64,000 nucleotides of DNA from Hygrocybe punicea (GCA_963556145.1 OY744470.1:1426001-1490000); one strand, 5' to 3'; positions 10,870 to 22,568 are shown, counted from the first letter of the stretch. A program made the numbers and translations. The notes: generated by a model not told the origin, from the letters alone.

Positions 10870-12137
10870 TTGGGGAAACCAAAATTGCACGAGTTTGTGT
10901 TCACTAGCAAAAACATTGATCAGATCGCTGCGGTATACCTGAACAAGTTGGCCGGTTTTAAAGGTGACTTCTCTTGGGGCCTGACTAAGGACTTTTGCGT
11001 CAAGATAGCCTTCCGGCGAGCCATGTGGTCTACCATGCAGGACCAGCCGTCCAGCCGCTGTTGGTCAGTGTATGCCATGTGAATCGCGATGTCGGTCTCG
11101 GAAGCCAGGGGGATCGTTGTAGGGTCTTCGGTGGTTGGTGTGCCTATGGGGAGTGCGAAGAGCAGTTCATTGGGGGAGAACTTGAATGAGGGTAGTATGC
11201 GATCGGATAGGGCCTTCACGGCCGCATTGAGATGGTCAGGCCAGTTCTTCGGAATGTCCTTTGTTGCCATCTGGTCGTAGTCATCCTCGCTGAGGCCAGG
11301 GGCGCATAGGCGTTTGAGGGTGTTCAATAGGATCTTGTTGTAGCCCTTGATGAGGCCGTTGATCCATGGGGAGTATGTGGCTACAACGTGATGTTTAGTA
11401 CCCATGTCGGCGCAGCAGTCACGCACAGCGTCGCAGTCAAAGTGAGAGCCGCCGTCAGACATGAAGACGTCCAGGGCCATGAATGTGTTGGCGATGCGGT
11501 TGAGGCTGTCGATCGTTGTCTTCCCAGAGGCCGACTTGGCCTTAAAGGCAAACAGCTTCCTGGAGAAGATGTCAGCATATAGTCCAATCTTCGAGAACCC
11601 ACCTTTCCCGAGGGGCATGGACGTGTAGTCCCCTACAAGGAGTTCGAAGGGCCTATGGCAGTTCGAAGGGCCTACGGCATATGATAGGCTGTAGTAGGGC
11701 GTGTAGATGAGTGTTGCCGAAATTTTTGCACCGGCCGCAGTCATGGAGGCGTCGAGGAATGGACGGAAGATCCGGTCGAGCAACTGCATCTTGATGACGT
11801 TGTGGCCCATGTGCGTCTTGGCGTGTTCCACCCTGGCCAGTTCCATGGCTTCGGCCTTGGTGACGCATTCCCGGCGGGAGATGGCTCGTGCAATAGTGGT
11901 GCCTCTGATCTGCCACAGATGGCTGTCTTCAATCAGAAAGTCCTTGGCCTGGTGGGCCGCGCACCTGCGGTCTCGTTCGGTCGCGTCCTGTGGGATTCTG
12001 AGCAGTGCATCTATCACGTCCAGGAACATGTGCTTGGCCTGAAAGCGGGTGCGCAGGGATGAGTGCAGGTCGTCCGAGGACTCTCCCACCATGAACAGGT
12101 CGAAGGTCAGTCCTCATGACACCTCCCAGTCAGGGAG
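10870..12137 (-). pseudogene. Ty3/gypsy integrase with end of RNase H linker (broken)
   Basis: The minus-strand frame carries a Ty3/gypsy integrase. An HHCC-like region (RVEHAKTHMGHNVIK) is followed by the core domain with Asp in LVGDYTSM and Asp in MSDGGSHFD. The third catalytic position, normally Glu in NGLVEG, is Lys here (NGLIKGYNK), a G-to-A change. A TGA at 12114-12116 replaces an expected Arg codon just before the integrase. A frameshift lies near 10960, after which the frame reading QLVQVYRSDL resumes to about 10870. All three lesions make it non-functional. This is the 3' part of the large split Ty3 element. It is followed upstream by the 1.3-kb insert at 12138 and then by RNase H at 13441. 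Confidence 0.88.
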
Positions 12138-13440
12138 TAGTGTTGGGGAAGTTCGGTTTGGTCCGGTTTGGGGCCTTTTTGCCCAAACCGGAAACAGAAT
12201 GGTCCGGTTTTCCACCCAAAGTCCCCAAACCAGACCGAAACCGATGCAAACGGTTTGCATCGGTTCGGTTTCGGTCCAAACGCGGTCTGAACCGCGGACC
12301 GCTAGTGCTCAGTGCCCCTGCACCATTCTGACCTCGCAACAGTGCTGCGCACGTCAATTGACGTGGCCAGCCTGTTTGTGAGGTGAGATTGGGGTGCTGG
12401 GGTGCTGGCACACCCTGCGCCGGCATTGAGCCGCACGCGGGCTTCTCCATGGGTGTCCCGACACGTCACACGCGTTGTACATGCGATGTGGGTTGACCGC
12501 GTTGGCCGTTTTCGGTGGACGCGTGATGGTGGTGGTGGTGGTGGTGGTGGTGGTGCCCCACGCGTCATACGCGTTGTGCACGCGACGACGGCTGGGCCGC
12601 TTTGGTTGTTTTCGGCGGACGCGTGGTGGTGGTGGCATAGGAGCCTCTTCGCGAGGGTGTCCGGACGCGTCATACGCGTTGTACACACGATGACGGCCGG
12701 GTTGACCCCGCGTTGGCCTTCCTTGGTGGTGTTAGTGTTGCGTGGTGGTGGTGGTACGGTGCCGCGTTCTATAATGGACGAATAAATCAGTGAAAAAATG
12801 AATAAAGGTACATACCACGAAGGAGCAGGGTGGATGCACCACCCCTGCTGCTCTTCCACCTTGTTGACTCCACCCCATTCACGTACGTTTGGCGCGCGTT
12901 TTGAATGCGTTTGGCGTGGCGCTGGGGGTGGGCCGTGGGCGTTGCTGTGGGCGCGTCCAGCGTGGCGTTGACGGTGGTTGTAACTGTCGCCGTTGTCGTT
13001 GCCGTTGTCGTGGTCGTTGTCGTGGTGGTGGTGGTGGTGGTGGTGGTGGCCGTGGTGCATCAACCTGTAATTTGTAAATGCGTTAGTTAAGTTCGAATAA
13101 ATAAAAATAAAAAACATACGCGGGCGGCAGGGAGTACCCCGCCGCCCGTTTTGTCGACCTCGGGTGCTCCATCGTCTTCGTTTGGCGTATATCGGGGGTG
13201 TTGTTGGTGGGGTTGGTGACTTTGGGTGACTTTCGAAGTCAGCCATGTAGCCGACTTTGGACTGTCGGTTTGCGGTTCAAACTGAGTTTGAAACCGTTTC
13301 GGCCCGCAGCCAAATCTCCAAACTGGAGACTGAACGGTTCGGTCTCAGCCGAAATTTCCCAAACCGAAACCGAAACTGGCGGTTTCGGTTCGGTCTAAAC
13401 CGGGTTTGGGTCGGTCTGAGACCGAACTTCCCCAACACTA
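12138..13440. mobile_element. Non-autonomous hAT-like element, copy 1 (1,303 bp)
   Basis: The element begins TAGTGTTGGGGAAGTTCGGT and ends with the reverse complement of TAGTGTTGGGGAAG. It is flanked by the 8-bp duplication TCAGGGAG at 12130-12137 and 13441-13448. The insertion separates the Ty3 RNase H end (ACTGTCCTCCC..) from the integrase lead-in, and removing it plus one duplication rejoins the frame. Internal features are a GGTTCGGTTTCGGT-rich subterminal zone at both ends, a perfect palindrome around ACCGATGCAAAC/GTTTGCATCGGT, (TGG)n and (GTC/GTTG)n arrays, and the ACGTCAATTGACGT module. No transposase is encoded; the Val- or His-rich ORFs come from triplet arrays. Confidence 0.93.
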
Positions 13441-13592
13441 TCAGGGAGGACTGTCCAGTCACTGCCGTCCGTTGGTACCTGGGGCAGTTCTTCGTCCCTT
13501 CGGCTGAGCGCATCACATATGAAGTTAATTCTACCCGTGATGTGCTGGACACTAACGATTTGAAGAGCGAGCATGCCATTTTGGCTGAACTC
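13441..13592 (-). pseudogene. Ty3/gypsy RNase H C-terminal segment
   Basis: On the minus strand the frame reads MLALQIVSVQHITGRINF then CDALSRRDEELPQVP, the typical end of Ty3/gypsy RNase H leading to the connection with integrase. It is interrupted below 13441 by the 1.3-kb element and above about 13592 by the GGTTC-rich element. The middle of RNase H (roughly 150 codons) is not visible in the window. Confidence 0.85.
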
Positions 13593-15335
13593 TGAACTGA
13601 ACTCTGGGTAAGTTCAGGATTTTACGTGAACTGAACCTGAACCGCTGTGAACCGTTCGGATTTTTTTTTCAGAGCCTGAACCGAGTTCATAAACGGTTCA
13701 GACACTTAATCTTCGTATTATCACGCAATTTACCAAAAGAAATTACAATATATTACTGTAGCTATCTAATCTATCGCGGGTTTTTTTCCGCAACCCGTAC
13801 CTGTACCCATTGCCATGGGTACCGGATTGCGGGGGTTAATCCGCAGGTCCTCAGATGTGACCAGGTGGTGTTGGGCACACCACAACCCTCCCGGTTACCT
13901 CGCGGTTGCAGCACTGACGTCAATTGATGTCGCGGTGCGCATCCGTGAGGTATGTTGGTGGTGGGTTTGCGGGTCCTCAGCCGTGACCGAGTGGTGTTGG
14001 GCACACCACCATCCTCCCGGTTACCTCGCGGTTGCAGCGCCGACGTCAATTGACGGGGCGGTGCGCATCCGCGAGGTACGTTGGTGGTGGGATGCGCAGT
14101 GGCCTTCGTCACGGTTGCACTTGCGCTTGCGCTCGTGGTCGTGGTTGTGTTCGTGTTCATGTTTGTGGTCGTGGTCACTGTGGTCGTTGTGGTGGTCGTT
14201 GTTGATGTTGTTGTTGTTGTTGTTGTTGTATTTGGAGGGCCGTGGGTTGTCATTGTCGTAGTGGTGGTGGTGGCCGCCGTTGTCACCCTTGTCCTCGCCG
14301 CCTGTCGTCCTTGTTGGGTGTGTAGTGGTTGTGTTGTTGGTACTGTTGTCGTCGTTTGTGTTAGTGTTGCCACGACTATAGTTGGTCACTTTTCTTTTCT
14401 CTGCTCTACTGCCTTCAATAAAATACATAAAAATATAAAGAAAATTTCGAGGGGTAGCCTCTACATAGGTCTTGAGTTAGTACACTTAAACCTTTCTGTA
14501 ATATGTAACCCATCATTGGATAAGTGACCAACTATGGTTTTTAGTCGCGACTATGTTAGTCGCGACTAAAAACCATAGTTGGTCACTTATCCAATGATGG
14601 GTTACATATTACAGAAAGGTTTAAGTGTACTAACTCAAGACCTATGTAGAGGCTACCCCTCGAAATTTTCTTTATATTTTTATGTATTTTATTGAAGGCA
14701 GTAGAGCAGAGAAAAGAAAAGTGACCAACTATAGTCGTGGCAACACTAGTTTGTGTAATGAGTAGCTAAGAAAACAAAAAAAAAAAAACATACCTCCTGC
14801 AATGGGGGGTGGGTGCACCACCCTCCCACTGCCCTTTTCCCCATGTCCCATCATTGTCCATCGTTGTTGTTGCCGTTGTCCATCGTTGTTGTTGCCGTTC
14901 TCCATTGTTGTTGCCGTTCTCGTTGTTGTTGTCGCCATTGCTGTTGGTGGTTGAGAGCAAACTGTCATTTATTAATAAAACAAATGATAATAAAGGTAAA
15001 AAATGTACTCAAATGCTTGCATTTGAGGGTGATTTGTCGAGGTGTTGTCGTGGCTGAGAGTCTGAGACTAAACTTTGGTGACTAAAAACAGAAATTTGCC
15101 GAAATCGGCATGTGAGTACAACTTTCGTGTGAGCAAAATATACATGCCTGCGGACATCGGTTCAGCAGTTCTGAACCGCTCATGAACCGTTTAAACAACG
15201 AGGGGGTTGCCTGAACCCTGAACTGGACCGGGGGTTCAGTTCAGCCCAAGGTGCTGGACTGAACCGAACCGGAAGTTCGGTTCGGAGTTCAAACCGGGTT
15301 CAGATCAGTTCTGAACCGAACTTTGGCAGCACTAG
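13593..15335. mobile_element. GGTTC/GAACC-rich non-autonomous hAT-like element (degenerate)
   Basis: The right end reads GAACTTTGGCAGCACTA at 15335, matching TAGTGYTGCCA termini elsewhere in the window. The left end near 13593 (GCCATTTTGGCTGAACTCTG) is diverged, and a clear duplication was not found. Both subterminal zones are packed with GTTCAG/CTGAAC motifs. The middle carries two copies of a module with ACGTCAATTGAYG (13917 and 14043) each followed by a GAGGTAYGTTGGTGGTGGG stretch, plus GTT/GTC trinucleotide arrays and (CCATCGTTGTTGTTGCCG)-like repeats at 14850-14940. A foldback element is nested at 14362-14748. Ty3 RNase H lies on both sides (minus strand). Confidence 0.65.
14362..14748. 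mobile_element. Near-perfect 387-bp foldback element with 8-bp duplication
   Basis: The whole element is a palindrome. The arms run 14362 to about 14553 and about 14557 to 14748, around a 3-base centre (TGT) at 14555. The termini are TAGTGTTGCCACGAC and its reverse complement. It is flanked by GTTTGTGT at 14354-14361 and 14749-14756, an 8-bp target duplication as expected for hAT. The first 13 bases match the end of the full hAT element (38923 side), so that transposase could mobilise it. No ORF of substance. Confidence 0.95.
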
Positions 15336-15401
15336 CAATGAGGACAGGTGAAGATGTCAGGACCGCTTTCAGGTTGAGGAAGCACTTTTGGTGCCTCTTG
15401 G
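15336..15401 (-). pseudogene. Ty3/gypsy RNase H N-terminal segment
   Basis: The minus strand reads TKRHQKCFLNLKAVLTSSPV, the standard start of the RT-RNase H junction in Ty3/gypsy. It continues the RT frame that stops at 25786, if the LTR element between 15402 and 25785 and one TTGG duplication are removed. Confidence 0.85.
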
Positions 15402-15583
15402 TGTAAAGACATATATATCTCTGGGTACGTATTCACTTATTTTACCATATTCCCTATTTGTTCTATCATTTGTATGTAGTGGCTGTTGTAAATAGTCACA
15501 AACAAGAAGAGTTTTGGGTTTTCATCCCATTGACAATGAACTCGCTCATTGAATCCACGCCTACCCAGGCCATGTTCACCACA
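15402..15583 (+). repeat. Left LTR of the small LTR element
   Basis: 182 bp, TG at 15402 to CA at 15583, closely matching the right copy at 25595-25785. It contains CTCTGGGTACGTATTCACTTAT and the conserved end CCTACCCAGGCC..TTCACCACA. Confidence 0.88.
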
Positions 15584-16307
15584 TCTGGAGCCCACTGCGA
15601 GGACTGTCAAGCTTTTCCTCAAATTTTCCATCCTTTGACTTTGCCATTTTTGGCACCTCTCTCCCTTTTGGCAGCAACAGTGCCCCATAGTCAACAGCGC
15701 CCTGTATTCGGCAGCATTTCAAGCACCTTCAGTCTCCCACCAGGTCTTAGTCTCATTCCTGATGTTCTCAACACCTCCGTATTGTCATTTCGTACCAGTT
15801 GTGCCTCTGGGCTGCAGAACTTGGCCCTTTGGCCTTTTTGTCACGGCGTCACAGCCACATCACACGGTGTTCAATACGCCCTCCCCTTCGCATTTCCATT
15901 GTATCTTACTAGTCCCGCCCCCCACACTCATTTCAACACATCCAACAGACTTGGAAGATGACCCCCCACAGATCCCGCTCAAAAAACCGCCCACGGAAAG
16001 CTCCAAAATGGCCGCAACGAGCCCATCCAACATGGAGTGCGTCTTGCGCAGGAAATGAGTAACGGTGGCCCTGTAGACGAAGGAAAATGCCCGCCATGCA
16101 ATGGCTGTTGCATGTGCACCTTTAGGTATGCCCCCCGTCGTTCCCGTGGTTGCTGTGCAGGAAAACGCGTCTGCGCACGCCAATGCGAGGGTAGGACATG
16201 TATTGACGCGTCCACCTCCGTTTCCATCCCGTTTCGCCTGCTGTTTGCGCCTATGCCGTTGCCGTCGTCCCCAGCGGTGATCCGTGACGTGCCCCCGCCG
16301 TTTGACC
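15584..16307 (+). pseudogene. Proline-rich ORF of the LTR element, 5' part (cut by KDZ insertion)
   Basis: This internal sequence of the small LTR element precedes the KDZ insertion. The frame entering the insertion reads CAGKRVCARQCEG and then PSSPAVIRDVPPPFD. It continues, across one copy of the GTTTGACC duplication, into the ORF at 24500. A repeat of about 60 codons (GKxVCxxQCE ... PPPFD/PPPSEP) occurs on both sides. The precise start is unclear; the first 250 bp hold overlapping ORFs. I do not recognise the protein. By position it could be a gag-like product. Confidence 0.5.
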
Positions 16308-16690
16308 CACCTGACTGTCACCCCAAACCCTACTAATTAGTAAGATCATCAGGGCTCTAGCTTTGTTACTAAGTAGGCAGCCGGACCTTTATGCCAGCTG
16401 TTCAGCGTTTGGTTCAGCGATCACTTATGAACTTGTGATATTTCTTGAAGTCAGTACCTTCCGTTTATGGCACAACTGATAATTGCGTTGATAAGACCTT
16501 ATCCAACCGATCGGGAGGAGATCTGATGGCTAATCCCCGTGATCGTGGCTGCTCCTTTTCAAGGCGTTGTTCGGGTAACTACTGGATCATGCTGCCACAC
16601 ATCAAACCTTCGAGCTCATCGTTGCTGACAATGAGCTTGCTTTCTCTACCATCCCTCCATAGATTTACTTAGTTCTTTTTGTAAACATGA
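16308..16690 (+). repeat. KDZ left terminal inverted repeat
   Basis: 383 bp from CACCTGACTG to GTAAACATGA, inverted copy at 24109-24491. A diverged 150-bp piece of the same end also occurs at 41893-42043. Confidence 0.93.
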
Positions 16691-16720
16691 TGCCCCATAT
16701 ATTTCAAGTCCACAGAAATC

Positions 16721-19700
16721 CTATACCAGTGTCATATTGTCCAAACAATCTCCCAAGCATATAATCTCATCACACAGAGTATCATCGGCTTCCATGAGCA
16801 TCGTGGCACCACTAGCAAGCTCATCCAAGACCAAGCCATCGGGTGATTCTCCCCCGGCATCTCTCAACTCGCACCTTGGTCCAGAATAGCCAGGTAGATG
16901 TTGGATGGCATTGAGCCGAGCACAGTGAATGTTATTCACACGATGTCACTCTGCATAGATGGAACATACTGCAGCAGCAAGAGGTGGATCAGAGTCCATT
17001 AAAGTTTCAGCTACTGACAGTAATGTGCCTTCTTCTTCGTCAACCCATTCTCGGAGGCGGGGGATCTCAACATTGAGATGGTAGATCTCTTCATGTGCAC
17101 GAAGAATCTTGAAGTATTTAGTTGCAACCTCACGATTTGTGGGGACAGACCACGGTTTGGCCAAGACATCATGCTGAGAGTATTTGAGGAGTTCAAAGTC
17201 GTTAAGCCACCCATACGCAGCTACTTCAGCATATTCCAGAGTTGGCCGGGGTGGATCCTGGAGTGGGGCAAGTCAGTTGTACTTTTCCAGAGCCGTGCAG
17301 ATAGTGGCAGACTGTCGAGTGAGAGCTTTTGAAATATGCTTCCGCATCTTGTAGACTGTTGAAGAGTAACTAATGTTGTGGCCAAAAAAAATTAACTTGA
17401 TCCTCACCTGTCGAGGCCAAATTGGCCTTTGACAACTCAAAAAGACGTTGCACAACAAGTCCTTCCAATGCCTCAACAACACGGATGAATTCACGATTGT
17501 TGATGTACCGCAATGCCTGCTGGTATTGGGGATTGTCCGGTGTCCAACGCTTATCGATGTCAAGGCGCCGTTCTGTGTCATCAACTGCATTCATGTGAAC
17601 AAGAAGCTTCCTGTATGCAGCTGAACGCTCCGCTTCTCGAGCCCTAGCTTGAGCCTCTGTGATTTTGGGGAGGCTGCCACTTGCAAAATCAGCTGGGGTA
17701 AACGTCAAGAATTCAACTGTTGTAATCCTGCCATAATTAGCTCCGGATGGTGATCAGTGAGCATAGAGGCCTTCATATAGAACATGTGGTACATACTGTG
17801 CTTTTGCAAGGGATTCTAATGCCTCCACATACGCTATCACTTGCACATCATAGTCAGGTTCGCTCATCACGCTAGTAAGATACTCCAATTCCTCGGTGTG
17901 CCACCTCTGAAAGTCTTCATTGCAGAGGCCATGGTTAGCCTTAAAAGCATCGACTTCCGGTGTAAATTCTGATATGATTGAGAGGGCTTGCTTATAGTTG
18001 CCATACAGAAAGTTACCTTCACAAAGCCATGAGTGAAATCAAGAAGATTAGATAGGCAGACTTACTGAGCTCCAAATATTTGTCCGTGTCCCACTGGTCA
18101 AAGTGGAGGTCGATGAACTGAAGTAGTGTTGGGGAAGTTCGGTCTCAGACCGACCCAAACCCGGTTTAGACCGAACCGAAACCGCCGGTTTCGGTTTCGG
18201 TTTGGGAAATTTCGGCTGAGACCGAACCGTTCAGTCTCCCGTTTGGAGATTTGGCCGCGGGCCGAAACGGTTTCAAACTCAGTTTGAACCGCAAACCGAC
18301 AGTCCAAAGTCGGCTACATGGCTGACTTCGAAAGTCACCCAAAGTCATCAACCCCACCAACAACACCCCCGATATACGCCAAACGAAGACGATGGAGCAC
18401 CCGAGGTTGACAAAACAGGCGGCGGGGTACTCCCTGCCGCCCGCATATGTTTTTTAATTTTATTTATTCGAACTTAACTAACGCATTTACAAATTACAGG
18501 TTGATGCACCACCACGGCCACCACCACCACCACCACAACAATGGCAACGACAACAGCGATGGTTACAACCACCGTCAACGCCACGCCGGACGCGCCAACA
18601 GCAACGCCCACAGCCCACCCCCAGCGCCACGCCAAACGCGTTCAAAACACGCGCCAAACGTACGTGAATGGGGTGGAGTCAACAAGGTGGAAGAGCAGCA
18701 GGGGTGGTGCTGAAGCCAATGGAAGTATGATGCGTGACAGATGAGTTGTGCGACTGAATTTGAGGCTGCAAATATCCGTTCGCATGTTTCCAGGTCCTCA
18801 ATGCCAAAACCTTTCAAATAGAGAGGGTGGTTACGGAGCTGACACAATCGATTATGGGCATGACCGTGGAAGGCATTGACGGCAAGAAAAAGGCCAGCGT
18901 TGTGTGCCTTTTCACCAATGGAACTTGTGGCGATGGTGGCGGCATGAGAGCAACCAATGTTGTAACCGACCCCCGGGTTGTCCCCATATGTCAATGAGTT
19001 CATTGATGGTCGCAATACCATATTTCACACTGGACAAGATTATAGTTGAAAGCAGAAAGAAAAAATGACACAACTTGCAGTTCTCCGCTCCACCGCATCT
19101 CTACCACCGTCTCAACAATTGCATGCCGGCAAGCTGAAATGAACATGCCGGTTTGCTCAAATACTTGAATGGTACCCTCATTGATTGCATTGGCAGAAGC
19201 CCAATTCTTCGTGCATATTGTCTGCTCATTACCGAAGGGCAGTGCCTCATGGCAGGTAGTGCTTGGCTTTTGCGAACCAGGCCGAATCGTGACATCATCC
19301 TTAAATTTTTCAACCTTTTTGACAGGAAGCAAATACTCGCCCTTGAACTGGCAGACATCCGCATGGCCAGATCCATCTACTCACTTAACTGAGGAATTTC
19401 CATCCATAGCTTGCAGATGGGAGGGGTTAAGCGGAGGTTCATTCGGGCGCTGTAGATAGGTCAAATAAACAGAAGGTTATAGTGAAGAATATCAATACCT
19501 TGAATGAACAACAAGGACAGGCATGCCTGAGATGCCAACCCTCACCTCGTTTGAGAGATGTGTTTATCTGCTGCCGGACGTGGCACAATATGTCGAGGTA
19601 CACATCGAAGGCATTGCAGAGTTGTTCACGGAGGGATTTTGAATATGTAATCTGAAAATGTGCTTAAAAAATGGTAAGTGGGAGAAGGAGATAAAATACA

Positions 19701-20659
19701 GATGTTATGTAAAGCACACAAGACCTTCGCCATGGCTTGGACACTGAATGAAGAGTGACGGCAGCGAATCTGATGGTATAACTCGAGTAATTCCAATGTA
19801 AACGCGACACTGGGTGTCGATGGTGATGATCCAAGAAGTCCAACGTGAATCAGGGCCACGTTTGCGAGTTGGTCGGGGAGTTGGGAAATGGATTGTTTAA
19901 CGTGATGTGCTGTAGTAATTCTTAGCGCATGAAACAACATCATGAAGCTACTAACTTCGTATGCCCATTTCAGTGACTTCGAAGGTATGGTTCTGGATTG
20001 TTGGCACGTCAGCCGCTGCCGCTGCTGAAAATGCTGTATTTTAGGAGTATTTCCAATCCATATACGCTGAGACCAGCGGCTGCATCTGGTTTTCCCAAGC
20101 CTCTCGAACTCATCGATTACGGTCAAATCACTTGCGTTGATCATGCCGCTTGCGTTGTCTGCCAGAGGTGAAGCTGTGTCACGGTATAGCGTGAGAAGAT
20201 GCATGATACCAGAGATAGTGCTTACTTACAGTTGTACTGTTTCTTCTCTCAAGTTATCAACCGCACATCCATCGTGACTAACCTCTGTACAGCGAACAGA
20301 GTCCTGCTGGTTTGTGTCATCATCGTCGTCGTCGTCGTCCATCCAGTCTGATGCTGTTTCATCAACAAATGGCAGATTGCTTTCGAAGCCCTCTGGTTCA
20401 GTGCCAACCTCCATTGCAGCCTCCGTCAAGAGCCGGCATGCAGATCCAGTCATTTCTGTTATAGGTTATTGTATAGTTATTGTCATATTCAATGTGAAAC
20501 CACCTTACTTGCAAGCTGTGCGTCCTGCTGCTTTTCTTGTTCAATACGTTCGCGTCGAATCGTGGACATTCTTGCAGTCACTGAGGACAGGCCAGTGCAA
20601 GACAAGACAGAGAGCTTCACACGAGACAACATCGTGAGCTTTCTTTTGGATTTTGCCAT
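16721..20659 (-). pseudogene. KDZ transposase gene (multi-exon, interrupted)
   Basis: Start ATG at 20659 (MAKSKRKLTML). An intron follows, then an acidic exon with eight Asp codons (20226-20453). The family motifs then appear in order: LLGSSPSTPSVAFTLELLEL (about 19780-19850), LREQLCNAFDVYLDIL (19590), MDGNSSVK (19390), FEQTGMFISACRHAIVETVV (19120), GVGYNIGC, NAFHGHAHNRLCQL (18850), GIEDLETCERIFAASN (18780), then FIDLHFDQWDTDKYLEL (18070) and the C-terminal LEGLVVQRLFELSKANL. These are KDZ hallmarks; the MDGN, HGHAH and EDLE..E blocks carry the presumed catalytic residues. Lesions are a 596-bp repeat fragment at 18124-18719 inside the exon between LICHASYFHWLQ and FIDLHF, and a TGA at 16946-16948 about 70 codons before the end at 16721. 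It is transcribed away from the accessory genes, from a shared 245-bp spacer. Confidence 0.88.
18124..18719. mobile_element. Truncated copy of the 1.3-kb hAT-like element inside the KDZ exon
   Basis: It matches one half of the 12138-13440 element in reverse orientation: terminus TAGTGTTGGGGAAG at 18124, the GGTTTCGG subterminal zone, then triplet arrays up to GGGGTGGTG at 18719. The other terminus is absent. CTGAAG occurs at both junctions (18118-18123 and about 18719-18725), likely the remains of an 8-bp duplication (AACTGAAG) after loss of the missing end. Confidence 0.85.
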
Positions 20660-20904
20660 GGCGCAGCTAAGAAACTATGAATGGTATAGCAAGGATATGA
20701 GAGGGTATTGTTCGGTTTACCAGAAGTATGGAGCAATAAACCAGCAAAGAAGAAGGGGGGGGGAACGAAGAACGCAATGGACAAGAAGCAAGGATAACAA
20801 TGTGAGTAAGCGCAATGTTTAGGCCAAACATTATTTGGCGAAAACACGCAAACATGTGGCTGACTCTTCACCTCTTCCCACTGACTCATCTCAACAATAT
20901 TCTT

Positions 20905-21356
20905 ATGCAGCTACACAACATCCAACCTCCCTTGACCTTCAATTCCAATCCCCTGAGTCCTAGGAACTCACCTTCCCCACCATCCACTTTGAACCCTCCA
21001 AGCCATAGATTAGCTTGGCTTGACCTTGCAGGCGACACGTCAACGGTTATTCGTCCTTTTAAGTGTTCTACTTTTAAACCAACTTTTCTTTGGTGTTCAT
21101 GTAGATCCTATCCATCAAGCTCTTGTTCGACACTCAATTCCTTCAAAATTTTCACCACCCGCCCAGTCTCTTTGAACAGCCACCCGTCGAGCTTACGATC
21201 ACAGCTTCCGATATACTTCAGCAACATGGAGATATTATTGATGTAGTGAATCTCATGGAGGATATATTTCGTGAAGAGATCGTCCACTGTATTCGTGATA
21301 TTGTGTATCCAAAGGTGACCACCGCGGCATTGCAGATGTCTCATGAGTCTATCTAA
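20905..21356 (+). CDS. KDZ-borne gene A, hypothetical (two exons)
   Basis: Starts at ATG 20905 (MQLHNIQPPLTF), 245 bp from the divergent transposase start. An intron with a GTGTTC donor near 21061 ends at TGTAG near 21105. The second exon reads PPVELTITASDILQQHGDI and ends at 21356. No domain is recognised. It may be joined to the next ORF by an intron I cannot place. Confidence 0.4.
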
Positions 21357-21359
21357 ATC

Positions 21360-22232
21360 GTGATGTGTAACATGTTCATTGATTTAGAGTTTTCCATAGG
21401 AATCTTGAATGATGTTACCATGGCCTCCCCTTCAAGCCATCGAGTTTTGTCATTGAGCTCCGATGACATATGGGCTAATGTGGAGCAATGGGATGACCAG
21501 TGGATTATCGAAAACACTCAAAACATTGGGTCCGCTACTTTGTATTCTTCCCCTCTGGAGGCTGAGTATCCTAGTATTGCATCACCTCCTCCACAAACTG
21601 CCACTACAGCTTCCAGTCAACTCACTACTGTAGCCCCAGACAGTCTCATGCCAGCCACCTATTACGGTGCTTCCTCAACAACGCGTGAGGAGTCTTTAGC
21701 CTCTCCTGCCATCACACACCTTCCTGTCCCAGCTAGGAATCGTGTCATCCACTCTGCTGCCCCCAGGGTGGTCCCTCCTCCTGATCTCACATGCAATAAT
21801 ACCACCGTAAGCCATTGTTCCAGCATTTCCCCTGGAATTCCTCATGCTCCCACTCCCACCACCGATCCTACTGGCAGGAATCGTGGTAGGGCAAGAACAG
21901 TCAGCACACAAGCTTCTGCTGCTGCACGTGCTGCTTATATAGAAACCGGATTGCTTATGCGTCGTGGAGACGAGATTTTGGCGGGTGTTATGATGAACAA
22001 CGGTGTTGGCAATACCTTGGATCTTCCTCCCCCTTATCACCCTGTCTCCCAATCATCCTCGGTGTCCCTCCAAGCAGCCCGTAACTCAAATGACGTCCAC
22101 ATTTCTTTGACATCTACTCAACCTGTTACCCGAGAAGTTGACCATACATTTAGGCCCGCATTACTGGCTGCTCTTGCGGCACTGAATGTTTTGCCTGTTG
22201 CATATGCAGAGATTCGGAGATGCCTGGGATGA
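21360..22232 (+). CDS. KDZ-borne gene B, Ser/Thr/Pro-rich hypothetical protein
   Basis: A 290-codon open frame; the likelier start is MASPSSHRVLSLSSDDIW at 21420. It is rich in Ser, Thr and Pro with a basic alanine-rich stretch (RGRARTVSTQASAAARAAY) near residue 190, so probably disordered and possibly nuclear. No stop or frameshift is seen. It lies in the middle of the KDZ element on the strand opposite the transposase. Function unknown. Confidence 0.45.
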   Translation: MMCNMFIDLEFSIGILNDVTMASPSSHRVLSLSSDDIWANVEQWDDQWIIENTQNIGSATLYSSPLEAEYPSIASPPPQTATTASSQLTTVAPDSLMPATYYGASSTTREESLASPAITHLPVPARNRVIHSAAPRVVPPPDLTCNNTTVSHCSSISPGIPHAPTPTTDPTGRNRGRARTVSTQASAAARAAYIETGLLMRRGDEILAGVMMNNGVGNTLDLPPPYHPVSQSSSVSLQAARNSNDVHISLTSTQPVTREVDHTFRPALLAALAALNVLPVAYAEIRRCLG

Positions 22233-22568
22233 GAGGAGGGATATGAAAGGAGTAACTGGGAATCTGTGTTGAACAATTGTGGGATTCACGAGTGTGATAT
22301 TCCAGTCCTTCTACCGATCATGAGCCAGGAGCAGAATCGTAATGTTTAATTTCTTTCTACCCAGCAATTTTTTCTTGTATTTTTCCCTCTTGTACCACAT
22401 GCATAGGTATTATAAAATGCATTCACCGAGCCTGAATAATATATTTCCTTGGCTAGACGATGTACCCTCACCATACTTCATGATTATGAGAGCATGTGCA
22501 ACCTCAAAAATTTTGAGAACACGTCACCGACTGCTTCCTTGCCTCTCCCTAAGCATAGACCAACACTC

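Noticed and set aside
12302..13246. Long His-, Pro- or Val-rich ORFs in the 1.3-kb elements (also at 30 kb and 46 kb) looked like proteins.
   Set aside because: They arise from (TGG)n, (GTT)n and (GTC)n arrays, are open on both strands, and differ between copies only by array length.
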